In this document: piece by piece, positions 54,058-62,634 of the stretch
Position numbering within the stretch: position 1 is the first letter of the stretch
Layout of the letters: each line of letters opens with the position of its first letter
Origin: an uncultured Prevotellaceae bacterium
GTDB lineage: Bacteria; Bacteroidota; Bacteroidia; Bacteroidales; Bacteroidaceae
DNA: 64,000 nucleotides
Assembly (NCBI GenBank): GCA_947168045.1
Contig: CAMVKN010000014.1
Location: forward strand, 1 to 64,000
Direction of reading: 5' to 3'
Position numbers and translations under genes: made by a program
The notes under the pieces: generated by a model
Databases searched by the model: none
The model's input: the letters and a program-made list of their open reading frames with translations, nothing else
What the model was told of the DNA's origin: nothing

Positions 54058-57000
54058 TTACATGTTGCCGCCAAAGCCACCGCGATTTCCTCCACGACCG
54101 CCGCCGAAACCGCCGCCACGCCCGCCACGCGGACCGCGCTCGCCGTCATCACCCCTGCCGAAGCCACGTTCACCGCCACCGCTTCCGCCAAAGAAGTTCA
54201 GGCGATAGCTGACGTGTAGCATGGCATAGCTGGTGATGGCGTTCACCTCGCTGTCGCGCCAGCCGTTGGCATTGACGCTGCGGCTGAAGTTGGTCTGCTC
54301 GTGCAGGATGTCGTACCACTGCAACATGACCACGAGACGCTTGCCCCGCAGGAAGCCCTGGCTGAGCTGGGCGTTCCATATCAGTTCGTCGGTGTTCAGT
54401 GTCTCGTCGCTGTAGCCACGCTTGCTGTAGCAGTGGAAGTCGGTGCTGAGGCTGGTGCCCCAGGGAAGGGTGATGCGGGTGTTGCCGCCGTAGTTGTAGT
54501 TCCAGGTGGTGAGGTTGCGCGATGCCTGCAGCTCGTTCTCGGTCCGGGCGTAGGTGGCACGCCCGTTCAGCGACACGTTGAGCCACTTGTTGCGGAAGCT
54601 GAGCGACACGTTGGGCGTGAAGTTATAGGTGTGGGTGACGTTACGGTCGGGCGTTGCCGTGCGGTTCAGGTTGACGTAGCCGATGCGGTGGTTGTAGCTG
54701 CCGTCAACGCCGCCGCTGACATCCCAGCGGTTCAGGGTGTCAAGGCCGATGTTGAACGACGCGCCGCCACGGACGTTCCAGTTGCCGTTGATGTTCTCGG
54801 GTCTTGTGATGCGGCCGCCGGTGCTTTCGTTGTAGGTCACGATGTTGCCTATCGAGTTGGTGGTGACCTGCCAGCTGCCGTTGGTGCTGAAGCTCCAGTG
54901 GCGCTGGGCCTTGGGAACCTGGAAGCCTAAGCTGTCCTCGACGAATCGCGGTGCGCGCTGCTTCTGGAAGTTCATCTGCAGGTTGGTGCTGAACGACGGC
55001 TTCAGCCCGGGGTTACCCATGGAGATGCTGAGCGGGTTGGTGTCGTCGTAGATGTCTAAGAGCTGGGTGATGCTGGGCTGCTGCGTCTGTCCGCGCAGCT
55101 GCACCTGGAGGTTGGTCTGCTGGTTGAAACGATAGCGCATGTTCAGCGTGGGCGACATGTTGGTGACGGTGCGCACCGTGTCGACGGGGACACCCAGGTA
55201 CTGCTGTATGTAGTGCGACTTCTGCGGCTGCACGGTCACACCCACGTTCATGTTCAGCTTGTCGCGTACCATGCGCAGCTGTACGTCGATGTTCTGCCCA
55301 TGCTCGGTGCGCTCCGAGTAACGGCTCAGACGGTCGCTGAGGTACATCTCGTAGGGGTTGTCGAGGTAGCCGAAGAGGGCGGCCCATTCGCGATAGTCAT
55401 TCAGCACGCTGAGGAATCCCTCGTCGCTGTAGTCAGGGAAGTCGTAGGTCGAGGGGTCGTTCTTCTGGTGACTGTAGCTGTAGCGATAGTTCAGCTGGAG
55501 GAACAGCCCCTGTGCCCCGAAGGAACGCTGGCGCTGGCGACCGCCGCCGAAGGGACCGTTGCCTCTTCCGGCGGGAGAACCGTCGGGCACGCTGTCGGCG
55601 GGGTCGGGCTTGGGCTTGAAGGTGAGCAGCGGCTCCGTGTAGGTGGCACCGATGGAATAGCTGAAGTTGTTGTTGTCCGAGAGCGTGTAGCGGTTGGTCT
55701 GGTAGGTGGAGTCCTTGCCCTGGGCGTTCTGCGTCTGGAAGAGATGCACGGCCGAGAGGTTGGCGTTGCGGTTGTTGCCGCTGCTGTAGCGTATGTTGCT
55801 GCTCAAGGCTATGTTGCGCCCATTGTTGCCCAGCCTGCGGTAGACCTGCAGCTGCGAGTTGATGTTCTTGCTCTCGCCGTAGCCTAACGACTTGTTATGC
55901 CGGCCGTTCACGATGATGTCGTTGAGCGTTGATTGTGGAGTGTCAAGTGACTCTTGGTCGGTGTCGGAGATAATGTCACTCAACACTAAATTCTCAACGC
56001 TGAACCTTGAATCATAGTCGAAGGGGTTGGCGTTGAACGAAGCAGAGGTGGAGAAGCCGCGGCTGTCGTTGGTTGAGAAGTTGATGTCGGGACGGAACGA
56101 CAGGGTGGTCAGCGAGTCGATGGTCCACTGCAGGTTCATGTTGCCCGTCCAGCCGTTGTTGCGCTGATAGCTTTGGCTGACGCTGTTTGAGAAGGCTCCG
56201 CCGCGCGTGTTGACGAAGTTCTCCGAGCCGTTGCGGCTCCAGTTGTCCACGTCGCCGTGTGTCCAGGTGACGCGGCCGCTGGTGCGCAGCTGTCCGCCGT
56301 TCTCTTTCCGTCTGCTCTCGTAGCTGATGTCCAGGGCGCCCGTCTTTGTCTCGCGCTGCCCCTGTCCGTTGCCGCGCCCACGTCCGCCCCGTCCTGAGAA
56401 GTTGCGGTCGTTCACGTTGTTGGCATTGCCCATGAAGGTGTAGCGGATGTCGCCGAAAGGCTTCATCGCCGTCAGACGGATGCCATAGCGGTGGTCGGTG
56501 CCGTAGCCCACGTCGGGGTTGGCCTGCAGGCCACGCCGCGCGCTGCGCTTGGTGACGAACTCCAGCACGAAGTCGTCGTTGCCATCGTCCACGCCCGTCA
56601 TGCGGCTCAGGTCGCTCTTCTCGTCGTATGCTTTCACCTTGTCGATGACATAGGAGGGCAGGTTCTTCATCACGGCATCGTTGTTGCCCGTCATGAAGTC
56701 GCGCCCGTCCATCTTGAATTTCTTCACATCCTTGCCGTTGATGCTTATCTTTCCATTGTCGTCAATCTTGGCGCCGGGCAGCATCTCGACCAGGGCCTCG
56801 ATGACCGACCCCTCCGGCACGCGGTAGGCATCGGCATTGTAGACCACGGTGTCGTCCTTGATGACCATCTTCGGCAGGTTGGCCGTGGCCACGGCCTCGC
56901 CCAGGACGATGGCTTCAGGCTCTAACAGTAGCGTGCCGATGCTGAGTGGCTGGCGGCCGGGCTTGCTGAACGTGTGCAGCAGCTCCTTGTAGCCCACGAA

Positions 57001-57267
57001 GGAGGCTTTGAGCAGATAGCTGCCAGCAGCAGCATTGCTGAAGGCAAAGCGCCCTTGGTCGTCGGTCAGCATGCCTGCTACGTAGGTGGTGTCGGTCTTT
57101 TGCCGAGTGGTCGTCAGCCTGTAGAGCTGGATGGTGGCCTTGGCCATGGCCTCGCGGCTGTCATGGTCAAGGAGCGTGCCGCTGAGGGCAGGGGCCTGTG
57201 CCGACAATGGTGTGCTCAGCCAGCACATCAGGACGGTCAGGGCAAGGAGGCGTTTTGTCAGAGTCAA
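54058..57267 (-). CDS. TonB-dependent-receptor-like outer-membrane barrel protein with RGG tail
   Basis: 1,069 aa. The frame begins with a TTG at 57267 and has no better upstream ATG, so a TTG start is likely. Signal peptide TLTKRLLALTVLMCWLSTPL then SAQ. CarboxypepD_reg-like domain ALSGTLLDHDSREAMAKATI (about 26-115). Plug-like region around VPEGSVIEALVEMLPGAKID and DGKDVKKF-type residues. Outer-membrane protein beta-barrel family 3 type barrel to about 1,025. The extreme C-terminus is a low-complexity GGERGFGRGDDGERGPRGGR and GGFGGGRGGNRGGFGGNM tail. It starts 28 bases after the parC stop. Substrate unknown. Confidence 0.85.
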   Translation of the reverse strand: MTLTKRLLALTVLMCWLSTPLSAQAPALSGTLLDHDSREAMAKATIQLYRLTTTRQKTDTTYVAGMLTDDQGRFAFSNAAAGSYLLKASFVGYKELLHTFSKPGRQPLSIGTLLLEPEAIVLGEAVATANLPKMVIKDDTVVYNADAYRVPEGSVIEALVEMLPGAKIDDNGKISINGKDVKKFKMDGRDFMTGNNDAVMKNLPSYVIDKVKAYDEKSDLSRMTGVDDGNDDFVLEFVTKRSARRGLQANPDVGYGTDHRYGIRLTAMKPFGDIRYTFMGNANNVNDRNFSGRGGRGRGNGQGQRETKTGALDISYESRRKENGGQLRTSGRVTWTHGDVDNWSRNGSENFVNTRGGAFSNSVSQSYQRNNGWTGNMNLQWTIDSLTTLSFRPDINFSTNDSRGFSTSASFNANPFDYDSRFSVENLVLSDIISDTDQESLDTPQSTLNDIIVNGRHNKSLGYGESKNINSQLQVYRRLGNNGRNIALSSNIRYSSGNNRNANLSAVHLFQTQNAQGKDSTYQTNRYTLSDNNNFSYSIGATYTEPLLTFKPKPDPADSVPDGSPAGRGNGPFGGGRQRQRSFGAQGLFLQLNYRYSYSHQKNDPSTYDFPDYSDEGFLSVLNDYREWAALFGYLDNPYEMYLSDRLSRYSERTEHGQNIDVQLRMVRDKLNMNVGVTVQPQKSHYIQQYLGVPVDTVRTVTNMSPTLNMRYRFNQQTNLQVQLRGQTQQPSITQLLDIYDDTNPLSISMGNPGLKPSFSTNLQMNFQKQRAPRFVEDSLGFQVPKAQRHWSFSTNGSWQVTTNSIGNIVTYNESTGGRITRPENINGNWNVRGGASFNIGLDTLNRWDVSGGVDGSYNHRIGYVNLNRTATPDRNVTHTYNFTPNVSLSFRNKWLNVSLNGRATYARTENELQASRNLTTWNYNYGGNTRITLPWGTSLSTDFHCYSKRGYSDETLNTDELIWNAQLSQGFLRGKRLVVMLQWYDILHEQTNFSRSVNANGWRDSEVNAITSYAMLHVSYRLNFFGGSGGGERGFGRGDDGERGPRGGRGGGFGGGRGGNRGGFGGNM

Positions 57268-57295
57268 GTCTTAGTTCTTTTTTGCTGTTGGTGTA

Positions 57296-60028
57296 TCATT
57301 CGTCGAAGTCAAGCCGCAGCTGGCCTGTCATCTCGTCAATTATCTGCTGGCGGCTCTTGCCGGCGTCTGGGTCTTCTGGGAGTTCTGGGGCTTCTGGGTC
57401 TTCTGGGAGTTCTGGGTCTTCTGAGTCTTCTGGGACTTCTGGGAACCTTACGGGTTCCAGCTCCACGATGCTCTCAATGTCGTAGGTGGTCAGGCGCTTG
57501 CCCTTGGCCTTGTAGCCCTTCACGGCAATGAACTGCTCGGCGTCGAAGTCCTCGCTGCCGCGGAACTCGTCCTTGCCGCCATAGACCACCTGCACCAGCG
57601 GGTAGACTTGGTCGCTGAGCAGCACCATCTTCGACAAGGTGTTCTCGCCCAGGAAGTTCTGCTTACGCTTCGTGGCTTCCATGAGGAAGCGCTTCATGTA
57701 GGGATAGCCCTGGTTGTCGGCATCGAAGAGGACCGCCGTCCACACCTTCTCCGGTTGGTATTTCTCTATGCGCAGGATGTTGTCCTCGTAGTGGTTGTTG
57801 GCGTCGAAGTTCGTCAGGTAGTAGTCGCCGTTCTTCAGCACCACGAGAATCTGGTCATTGTCGAAGAACTCGCCTAACAGCTGTCCATGCTCGTCGTAGT
57901 TCAGGCGGTTGACGTCGGGGTCGAACCACACCTTGCGTCCGCCCAGGGTGCTGTGGCCCAGACTCTTCAGCGCTATGCGGTGTACGGGCTTCTTGGTGAG
58001 CAGGTTGCCCTTTGAGGCACGTCCCTTGATGAGAATGTCGGCAAACGAGCGCTCCAGGAAGATGTTCGCCCTGGGGTTGGTCGCCTGTACCGAGGCATCG
58101 AGCGTCACCTTGATGACCTCGGCCTCGCCGTTGGGGTTGGCGGTGAAGTAGAGGACGCGCGAGCCTGGCGTGCCCTGTGTCAGGTCGTTCTCGCGGTCGC
58201 GGGTGATGCTGGTGATGTTGAAGCGTTTCATGTAGCAGGGGCCCGACTTGCCGTCGCGGTATACTACATTATATATAGTACGCTTGTCGCTCTTCTTGAA
58301 CACTCCAAGCCACAGCAGGTTCTTGCCCACGAACAGCTTCTCAGCCACACGCACCACCTTGTACTTGCCATCGCGGTAGAAGATGATGATGTCGTCAATG
58401 TCGGAGCAGTTGCACACGAACTCGTCCTTCTTCAGTCCCGTGCCGATGAAGCCCTCCTGGCGGTTGACGTACAGCTTCTGGTTGGCCTCGGCCACCTTCG
58501 TGGCCTCGATGGTGTCGAAGTTCTTGATTTCCGTCAGCCTGGGGTGGTCTTTTCCGTACTTGTCCTTGAGGAACTGGAACCATCCGGCCGTCACCTCCAC
58601 CAGGTTGGCCAGGTCGCGGTCAATCTGCTCAATCTCGGCACGGATGCGCGCCATCAGCTCGTCGGCCTTCTCCTTGTTGAACTTCAGGATGCGCTGCATC
58701 TTGATTTCCAGCAGTCGCAGGATGTCGTCCTTCGTCACCTCGCGCACCAGCTGTGGGTAGTAGGGCGTCAGCCGGTCGTCGATATGCTCGCACACCTTGT
58801 CTATGTCGGGAGCCTCCTCAAACTTACGGTCCTTGTAGATGCGCTCCTCTATGAAGATTTTCTCCAATGACTGGAAGTGCAGCTGTTCCAGCAGCTCGTT
58901 CTTGCGTATTTCCAGCTCCTGGCGGATGAGGTCCTTGGTTCGCTCCACGCTGTGCTTGAGCACGTCGCTGACGGTGAGGAACTGCGGCTTGTCGTCCTTG
59001 ATGACACAGCAGTTGGGCGAGATGCTAATCTCGCAGTCGGTGAAGGCATAGAGTGCGTCGATGGTCTTGTCGCTGCTGATGCCCGGCATCAGGTGCACCA
59101 GTATCTCCACGTTGGCCGACGTCAGGTCGTCCACATGGCGAGCCTTAATCTTGTTTTTCTCAATAGCCTTCCTGATGCTCTCGATGAGGGTCTCGACAGT
59201 CTTCGAGAACGGCAGGTCGCGGATGACGAGCGTCTTCTGGTCCAGCTTCTCTATCTTCGCCCTCACCTTCAGCACACCGCCGCGCTGGCCGTCGTTGTAT
59301 TTCGACACATCGATGCTGCCACCCGTCAGGAAGTCGGGGTAGAGGTGGAACTCCTGGCCGTGCAGGTAGCTGATGGCGGCATCGCAAATCTCGCAGAAGT
59401 TATGTGGCAGAATCTTCGTGGCCAGCCCCACGGCGATGCCTTCGGCACCCTGTGCCAGCAGCAGTGGGTACTTCACGGGCAGCGTGATGGGCTCCTTGTT
59501 GCGCCCGTCATAGCTCAGCTGCCACTGGGTGGTCTTGGGGTTAAACACCGTGTCGAGGGCGAACTTGCTCAGTCGGGCCTCAATGTATCGTGGTGCGGCG
59601 GCGCGGTCGCCAGTGAGGATGTTGCCCCAGTTGCCCTGCGTGTCGATGAGCAGCTCCTTCTGGCCCAGCTGTACCAGGGCGTCGCCGATGGAGGCATCGC
59701 CGTGAGGGTGGAACTGCATGGTGTGGCCCACGATGTTGGCCACCTTGTTGTAGCGCCCGTCGTCCATGCGCTTCATGGAGTGCATGATGCGTCGCTGCAC
59801 GGGTTTGAAGCCGTCCTCGATGTGAGGGATGGCACGGTCGAGGATGGAGTAGCTCGCATAGTCCAGGAACCAGTTCTGGTACATGCCGCTCAGGTGGTGC
59901 ACGGCGGCAGCGTCAAACCTGTTCACAGGCTTGTAGTCAGAGTGGCTTTGCGGCGCATCGCTCTCGTTCTGTTCCTCCAGCGTTTCTTCGTTCTTTTCCA
60001 GTATCTCGTCTTTTGTCTCGTCGTCCAT
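57296..60028 (-). CDS. parC: DNA topoisomerase IV subunit A (ParC-type)
   Basis: 910 aa from the ATG at 60028; the frame continues to a TTG that lies within the -7 box and is not used. Winged-helix/active-site domain: DGFKPVQRRIMHSMKRM, FHPHGDASIGDALVQLGQ, and AAAPRYIEARLSKFALDTVF, whose Tyr is catalytic. The coiled-coil gate region (about 400-490, KIFIEERIYKDRKFEEAPDI) is followed by the C-terminal repeat domain. ParE is not adjacent. Near the end a 9-bp DNA repeat encodes PEVPEDSEDPELPEDPEAPE, before SRQQIIDEMTGQLRLDFDE. Relaxes and unlinks DNA. Confidence 0.93.
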   Translation of the reverse strand: MDDETKDEILEKNEETLEEQNESDAPQSHSDYKPVNRFDAAAVHHLSGMYQNWFLDYASYSILDRAIPHIEDGFKPVQRRIMHSMKRMDDGRYNKVANIVGHTMQFHPHGDASIGDALVQLGQKELLIDTQGNWGNILTGDRAAAPRYIEARLSKFALDTVFNPKTTQWQLSYDGRNKEPITLPVKYPLLLAQGAEGIAVGLATKILPHNFCEICDAAISYLHGQEFHLYPDFLTGGSIDVSKYNDGQRGGVLKVRAKIEKLDQKTLVIRDLPFSKTVETLIESIRKAIEKNKIKARHVDDLTSANVEILVHLMPGISSDKTIDALYAFTDCEISISPNCCVIKDDKPQFLTVSDVLKHSVERTKDLIRQELEIRKNELLEQLHFQSLEKIFIEERIYKDRKFEEAPDIDKVCEHIDDRLTPYYPQLVREVTKDDILRLLEIKMQRILKFNKEKADELMARIRAEIEQIDRDLANLVEVTAGWFQFLKDKYGKDHPRLTEIKNFDTIEATKVAEANQKLYVNRQEGFIGTGLKKDEFVCNCSDIDDIIIFYRDGKYKVVRVAEKLFVGKNLLWLGVFKKSDKRTIYNVVYRDGKSGPCYMKRFNITSITRDRENDLTQGTPGSRVLYFTANPNGEAEVIKVTLDASVQATNPRANIFLERSFADILIKGRASKGNLLTKKPVHRIALKSLGHSTLGGRKVWFDPDVNRLNYDEHGQLLGEFFDNDQILVVLKNGDYYLTNFDANNHYEDNILRIEKYQPEKVWTAVLFDADNQGYPYMKRFLMEATKRKQNFLGENTLSKMVLLSDQVYPLVQVVYGGKDEFRGSEDFDAEQFIAVKGYKAKGKRLTTYDIESIVELEPVRFPEVPEDSEDPELPEDPEAPELPEDPDAGKSRQQIIDEMTGQLRLDFDE
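57364..57432. repeat. 9-bp tandem repeat in the parC 3' end
   Basis: GACCCAGAA / CTCCCAGAA / GCCCCAGAA units on the coding strand encode a Pro/Glu-rich stretch (EDPEAPELPEDP). It shares the CCCAG-core phrase with the HerA-like gene. Confidence 0.9.
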
Positions 60029-60055
60029 TATTTTAGGCTTTTCGTATTTTGAGGG

Positions 60056-60063
60056 CAAAGTTA
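60056..60063 (-). promoter_or_regulatory. -7 box of parC
   Basis: TAACTTTG on the minus strand, 27 bases upstream of the ATG at 60028. It overlaps the spurious TTG of the longer frame. Confidence 0.65.
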
Positions 60064-60138
60064 CAAAATCTTCGAGAAAAAAACGACGGCGGAGTAGTTA
60101 AAGGGAGTTAAAGACATCGTTCTTATGCTATTTTTTAG

Positions 60139-60146
60139 TACCTTTG
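60139..60146 (+). promoter_or_regulatory. -7 box of the Fur-family gene
   Basis: TACCTTTG, five bases before the GTG at 60152. A transcript would begin near 60153, which bears on the start choice. Confidence 0.5.
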
Positions 60147-60151
60147 CCCTC

Positions 60152-60574
60152 GTGAAACAGGAAGAATGTGTACAGCTGCTTGCCAGCCACGGCATACGCC
60201 CTACCTCCAACCGCATCGTCGTGCTGCGCGCCCTTGCCTTGTCGGCGCGTCCCCTGACGCTGGCCGAGCTGGAGACGAAGATTCTGTCCATCGACAAGTC
60301 GGGCGTCTTCCGTGCGCTCACCCTCTTCCGTGAGCATCATCTGGTGCACGACGTCGAGGACGGCAGCGGCTCCATGCGTTACGAGCTATGCCATAGCCAC
60401 AGCAACGATGAGGATGACGACCTGCATGTCCACTTCTTCTGCGAGCGCTGCCAGCGCACGTTCTGCCTTGATGGCGTGCCTGTCCCTGAGGTCAGCGTGC
60501 CGCCAGGCTATGCGGTCACCTCGGCCAGCCACATCGTCAAGGGCGTCTGCCCGGAGTGTGGGGTGGGGAAGTGA
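60152..60574 (+). CDS. Fur-family metal-responsive regulator
   Basis: 140 aa from the GTG at 60152; an ATG at 60125 gives nine more residues (MLFFSTFAL) but precedes the -7 box. The N-terminal winged helix contains KQEECVQLLASHGIRPTSNR and then GVFRALTLFREHHLVHDVED. The dimerisation and metal domain contains ELCHSHSNDEDDDLHVHFFC, then CERCQRTFCL and VCPEC; the two C-x-x-C pairs are the structural zinc site. It may sense iron or zinc. Which metal, and whether it controls the glutamine synthetase, is not visible. The gene is 38 bases upstream of glnA and divergent from parC. Confidence 0.85.
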   Translation: MKQEECVQLLASHGIRPTSNRIVVLRALALSARPLTLAELETKILSIDKSGVFRALTLFREHHLVHDVEDGSGSMRYELCHSHSNDEDDDLHVHFFCERCQRTFCLDGVPVPEVSVPPGYAVTSASHIVKGVCPECGVGK

Positions 60575-60612
60575 ATACGATAAAGCCTAACACTAAATCT
60601 CTAAATATTACT

Positions 60613-62118
60613 ATGGAAAAAGGACACTTTGTTTTGAATGCTAATCCCCTTGTGGCGGCTCTTGAGAAGCCTGCCGCTGAGTTTACCAAGAACGACATCA
60701 TCAGCTATATCGTGAGCCATGGTATCCAGATGGTGAACTTCATGTATCCTGGCGGCGACGGTAGGCTGAAGACGCTTAACTTCGTCATCAACGACCTGAA
60801 CTATCTGGAGACCATCCTCACCTGCGGCGAGCGCGTCGACGGCTCGAGCCTCTTCTCGTTCATACAGGCGGGGTCCAGCGACCTCTATGTGCTGCCCCGT
60901 TTCCGCACGGCTTTCGTCGACCCCTTCGCTGAACTTCCGACGGTGACGATGCTCTGCTCGTTCTTCGACAAGGACGGCCGGCCCTTGGAGTCGTCGCCTG
61001 AACACACGCTGCACAAGGCAGCCGAGGCCTTCCGTAAGGTGACGGGCATGGAGTTTGAGGCGATGGGCGAGCTGGAGTACTATGTCATCAGCGACGACGA
61101 GGGTGTCTTCCCGGCCCAGGACCAGCGGGGCTACCATGAGTCGGCACCCTACGCCAAGTGCGGCGACTTCCGCACCAAGTGCATGCAGTATATCGCCCAG
61201 GCCGGCGGACAAATCAAATACGGCCACTCGGAGGTGGGCAATTTCTCACTCGACGGGCGCAACTATGAGCAGAACGAGATTGAGTTCCTGCCCGTTCCCG
61301 TGGAGCAGGCTGCCGACCAGCTGATGCTGGCCAAGTGGATTATCCGTAACCTTGGCTATCAGTTGGGCTATGATGTCACGTTTGCACCGAAAATCACCAC
61401 GGGCAAGGCCGGCTCAGGCTTGCACATCCACATGCGCATGCTCAAGGACGGTCGCAACCAGATGCTGGAGAACGGCATCCTGAGCGAGAGCGCCCGCCGG
61501 ATGATTGCCGGCATGATGGACCTCGCACCCGCCATCACCGCCTTTGGCAACAAGAATCCAATGAGCTACTTCCGACTCGTGCCCCATCAGGAGGCTCCTA
61601 CCAACGTCTGCTGGGGCGACCGCAACCGCTCGGTGCTCGTGCGCGTGCCGCTGGGCTGGGCTGCCGATGCCGACATGTGCCGCCTGGCCAATCCGCTGGA
61701 GTCACCGACGGCTTACGACACAAGCATCAAACAGACCGTGGAGATGCGCTCGCCCGACGGCTCTGCCGACCTCTACCAGCTGCTGGCCGGTCTGTGTGTG
61801 GCCTGTCGTCACGGCTTTGAGATGGCTGACGCACTGGAGGTGGCCGAGCGCACCTACGTCAACGTCAATATCCACGATGCCGCGAATGTCGACCGTCTGG
61901 CCACGCTGGCTCAGCTGCCCGACTCGTGTGTGGCTTCGGCCGACTGTCTTGAGCAGCAGCGTGCCGTCTTCGAGGAGCACAACGTGTTCTCGCCTGCCAT
62001 GATTGACGGCATCATTGCCCAGCTGCGCGCCTTCGACGACCGCACCCTGCGCAGCAACGTGGAGAGCTATCCCGAGGAGATACTGAAGCTCGTCAACCGC
62101 TACTTCCATTGCGGTTGA
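60613..62118 (+). CDS. glnA: Glutamine synthetase, type I-like
   Basis: 501 aa from the ATG at 60613 (MEKGHFVLNANPLVAALEKP). The beta-grasp N-terminal domain has VDGSSLFSFIQAGSSDLYVL. Catalytic-domain motifs: AMGELEYYVISDD, NEIEFLPVPVEQAADQ, KAGSGLHIHMRM (ATP/glutamate loop), and NKNPMSYFRLVPHQEAPTNV followed by CWGDRNRSVLVRVP. Condenses glutamate and ammonia with ATP. I do not see the usual adenylylation-site Tyr region (NLYELPPEE) of enterobacterial enzymes, so regulation may differ. It follows the Fur-family gene by 38 bases and is probably co-transcribed. Confidence 0.9.
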   Translation: MEKGHFVLNANPLVAALEKPAAEFTKNDIISYIVSHGIQMVNFMYPGGDGRLKTLNFVINDLNYLETILTCGERVDGSSLFSFIQAGSSDLYVLPRFRTAFVDPFAELPTVTMLCSFFDKDGRPLESSPEHTLHKAAEAFRKVTGMEFEAMGELEYYVISDDEGVFPAQDQRGYHESAPYAKCGDFRTKCMQYIAQAGGQIKYGHSEVGNFSLDGRNYEQNEIEFLPVPVEQAADQLMLAKWIIRNLGYQLGYDVTFAPKITTGKAGSGLHIHMRMLKDGRNQMLENGILSESARRMIAGMMDLAPAITAFGNKNPMSYFRLVPHQEAPTNVCWGDRNRSVLVRVPLGWAADADMCRLANPLESPTAYDTSIKQTVEMRSPDGSADLYQLLAGLCVACRHGFEMADALEVAERTYVNVNIHDAANVDRLATLAQLPDSCVASADCLEQQRAVFEEHNVFSPAMIDGIIAQLRAFDDRTLRSNVESYPEEILKLVNRYFHCG

Positions 62119-62181
62119 CGTGTAATTTATAATTTTTCTTAATTTGTGAGACCGTTGTTCGCCCGTCCCGGTGGAAAGTAG

Positions 62182-62189
62182 TATCTTTG
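62182..62189 (+). promoter_or_regulatory. -7 box of the DUF3467 gene
   Basis: TATCTTTG, 28 bases upstream of the ATG at 62218. Confidence 0.65.
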
Positions 62190-62217
62190 CATCTCCATTT
62201 TTTTTATAATTAAAACC

Positions 62218-62541
62218 ATGAACGATAACAACCAGAAACAGCAGGGGTTGCAGATTGAACTGACCCCAGACAAAGCCCAGGGCGAATATGCCAACTTGGC
62301 TATCATCACTCACTCCAGCAGCGAGTTCATCCTCGACTTCGCGCGCATGCTGCCCGGCCTGCAGAAGGCACAGGTGCGTAGCCGCGTCATCCTCACTCCC
62401 GAGCATGCCAAGCGTCTGCTGGGTGCCCTGCAGGAGAACATCATGCGCTACGAGCAGAGCTTCGGCGCCATCAAGATGCCGCAGGCCAAGGAAGGGCCGC
62501 GTACCATCGCTCCCTTCAACGTGCCGGGCGGCGAGGCATAA
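62218..62541 (+). CDS. DUF3467 family protein
   Basis: 107 aa. GLQIELTPDKAQGEYANLAI and then ITHSSSEFILDFARMLPGL with VRSRVILTPEHAKRLLGALQ is the hallmark DUF3467 pattern (Bacteroidetes-wide, cytosolic, function unknown, often near RNA polymerase genes). It has its own promoter and ends 94 bases before the phosphoesterase gene on the other strand. Not adjacent to rpoC here, unlike in some genomes as I recall. Confidence 0.85.
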   Translation: MNDNNQKQQGLQIELTPDKAQGEYANLAIITHSSSEFILDFARMLPGLQKAQVRSRVILTPEHAKRLLGALQENIMRYEQSFGAIKMPQAKEGPRTIAPFNVPGGEA

Positions 62542-62634
62542 GCTACCCACAAAGCATGCGCCAGCGATGGCTCTTGCTTTTATTCATGGGCGTACCCAGT
62601 GGTACGCCCTTTCTGTTGTCAGTGAAGGAGACTG

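Noticed and set aside
54009..54191. N-terminal 61-codon extension of the DUF3316 protein
   Set aside because: Low-complexity Ala/Val sequence antisense to the RGG tail of the neighbouring gene; a good signal peptide starts at 54008.
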